Shown piece after piece: positions 62,905 through 64,000 of a stretch of DNA of 64,000 nt (within the stretch, counting starts at the first letter, position 1; every line of letters begins with the position of its first letter). Origin of the DNA: Acidobacteriaceae bacterium. GTDB lineage: Bacteria; Acidobacteriota; Terriglobia; Terriglobales; Acidobacteriaceae. The position numbers and the translations under genes were made by a program. Under the pieces are notes generated by a model. It did no database searches, was not told where the DNA came from, and saw only the letters and a program-made list of their open reading frames with translations. The stretch covers positions 1,302,001 to 1,366,000 of the forward strand of contig DASZBM010000002.1 in NCBI GenBank assembly GCA_035944135.1, given 5' to 3'.

Positions 62905-64000
62905 ATGCCTTCATCTCTCGCTATCCCGGAATCACCTTCCCGGACGGCCGTGCCGGCCCTCCCCCGGCTGTACGCGCTGGACGCGAACGTTGCGGTGCTG
63001 CACTATCTGCGGCGCACGCTGGAGGATCGTTACAACCTGAAGGTCTTTTCCGAGGAGCAGGCGTTTCTCGACTGCCTGAACAGAAATGAGGCCCCGGATC
63101 TGATCCTGCTCGAGTGGGAGAGCATGGACAAATCGCTGACCGTGCTGTCTCACATTCGCGCGAGCCTCCCGGACGTGCCGATCGTGATGCTGTCGTGCAC
63201 GGCGGAGGTCAAGGATTTTGAGGTGGTGACGCGGATTGGGGCTCGGGGCATCGTCCTGAAGCCGTTCCTGGATGGCAACCTGGAGAGCGCTATCGAGGAG
63301 CACCTGGCGCAGGCGCAAAAAGCGATTACTGCAGAGCCGCAGGAGATTCCGCTGGATGAGACACACTCGTTTGTGCGTTCGAGCAAACGGATGTGCGAGT
63401 TGCAGGCGCAGGCGACCCTGGTGGCCAAGAGTGATATCCCGGTGCTGATTCTTGGCGAGAGTGGAACAGGCAAAGAGATACTGGCGCTGTACACACACAA
63501 GATGTCGAACCGTGCCCACCGGATGTTCCTGAAGGTGAACTGTGCGGCGATGCCGGCAGATCTGCTCGAGAGCGAGCTCTTCGGCTACGAGCAGGGCGCG
63601 TTTACGGGCGCCGTTAAGACGAAGCCCGGCAAGTTTGAGGTATGCACCGGAGGCACGATCTTCCTGGATGAGATCGGCGAGATGCCCGCAATTCTGCAGG
63701 CGAAGCTGCTGCAGGTATTGCAGGACGGGACCTTTTCGCGGCTGGGCAGCCGGTCGCCCATGCGCGTAGACGTTCGCGTCATTGCCGCGACCAATATCAA
63801 TATGAAGGAAGCGATCGCACGAAAGGCGTTTCGCGAGGATCTCTACTACCGCCTGAACGGATTCTCTCTTTCGATTCCGCCGCTGTGCGAGCGACGCGAT
63901 GAGATTCCGCTGCTGGCGAATTACTTCATGCGCAAGGTGGCTAAGAAGTACGGACGCACGCCGCTGCCGTTGTCCAATCAGCTGCTCGACGCATTCCAGA
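62905..64000 (+). CDS. Sigma-54-dependent response-regulator-type activator (3' end cut by window)
   Basis: 365 codons are visible. Residues ~22-140 form a receiver-like domain ([39 protein letters not shown]), but the phosphoacceptor position reads LILLEWE, with Glu70 in place of Asp. The AAA+ domain follows ([43 protein letters not shown]), with the visible part ending at SNQLLDAFQ. The Fis helix lies beyond the window. ATG 62905 has GGAG upstream. It resembles the regulators seen with PEP-CTERM/exosortase loci, which is an inference. Confidence 0.93.
   Translation, partial: MPSSLAIPESPSRTAVPALPRLYALDANVAVLHYLRRTLEDRYNLKVFSEEQAFLDCLNRNEAPDLILLEWESMDKSLTVLSHIRASLPDVPIVMLSCTAEVKDFEVVTRIGARGIVLKPFLDGNLESAIEEHLAQAQKAITAEPQEIPLDETHSFVRSSKRMCELQAQATLVAKSDIPVLILGESGTGKEILALYTHKMSNRAHRMFLKVNCAAMPADLLESELFGYEQGAFTGAVKTKPGKFEVCTGGTIFLDEIGEMPAILQAKLLQVLQDGTFSRLGSRSPMRVDVRVIAATNINMKEAIARKAFREDLYYRLNGFSLSIPPLCERRDEIPLLANYFMRKVAKKYGRTPLPLSNQLLDAFQ

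Overview
The window is high-GC bacterial chromosome. It looks like a member of the Acidobacteriota, class Terriglobia (the Edaphobacter/Granulicella/Terriglobus neighbourhood). The supporting marks are a TIGR03435-type soil-associated secreted protein, a CarboxypepD-regulatory domain inside a secreted protein, a PEP-CTERM protein flanked by sigma-54 activators, a LytS/LytTR pair, and several families of dispersed palindromic intergenic repeats. This placement is inferred from gene content; no rRNA gene is present. The codon use of most genes is strongly C/G-ending. The exception is a patch at about 42.06-44.6 kb.

Layout. 0-2 kb: the 5' end of a class A penicillin-binding protein, an S41-protease homologue without its catalytic dyad, and tRNA-Met(CAU). 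2-11 kb: kdsB on the plus strand, then a long minus-strand run (acyl-CoA dehydrogenase, hldD, coaD, methyltransferase, aminotransferase, manC, phosphohexomutase, HAD phosphatase) centred on LPS and nucleotide-sugar supply. 11-21 kb: a secreted DUF4139 protein, pyrophosphatase, ispG, a STAS/pseudo-receiver protein, a coupled spinster-like MFS transporter and glycosyltransferase, an SMP-30 protein and a Tat-exported Gfo/Idh/MocA oxidoreductase. 21-27 kb: signalling (double-KaiC ATPase with histidine kinase; LytS/LytTR pair) and a cytochrome P460 protein. 27-31 kb: ABC ATPase and a three-gene glycosyltransferase operon. 31-35 kb: cytochrome b561, a YedY-like molybdoenzyme and an ETHE1-like persulfide dioxygenase with two rhodanese domains. 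35-38 kb: divergent katG/oxyR with a palindromic intergenic region. 38-44.6 kb: a KimA-like transporter and uvrB, with remnants of uvrB ends on both sides and a lower-GC three-gene accessory cassette containing an HNH nuclease. 44.6-54 kb: a repeat-rich stretch and small stress or metal genes (metallothionein, cytochrome c, two RcnB-like proteins, BON, YflT-like, TIGR03435, GAF, MEDS). 54-58 kb: a cNMP-binding TrxR-like flavoprotein and feoAB. 58-64 kb: a Tat-exported GH2 enzyme, a PEP-CTERM protein and two sigma-54 activators, the second cut by the window end.

Most notable points. The uvrB gene carries a last 22-codon segment that is synonymously different from, and followed by, an orphan second copy of the same 22 codons. 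A decayed uvrB 5' fragment lies about 2 kb upstream. The neighbouring cassette (DUF5677-like protein / HNH with zinc ribbon / helical protein) is the best candidate for an uncharacterised accessory, possibly defence-related, system. Two repeat families, a covarying hairpin headed by GGGTGCCC and a 125-bp G-tailed element, look like structured mobile or RNA elements. Several proteins keep a fold but have lost catalytic or phosphoacceptor residues (S41 protease homologue, TrxR-like flavoprotein, first rhodanese domain, receiver domains).
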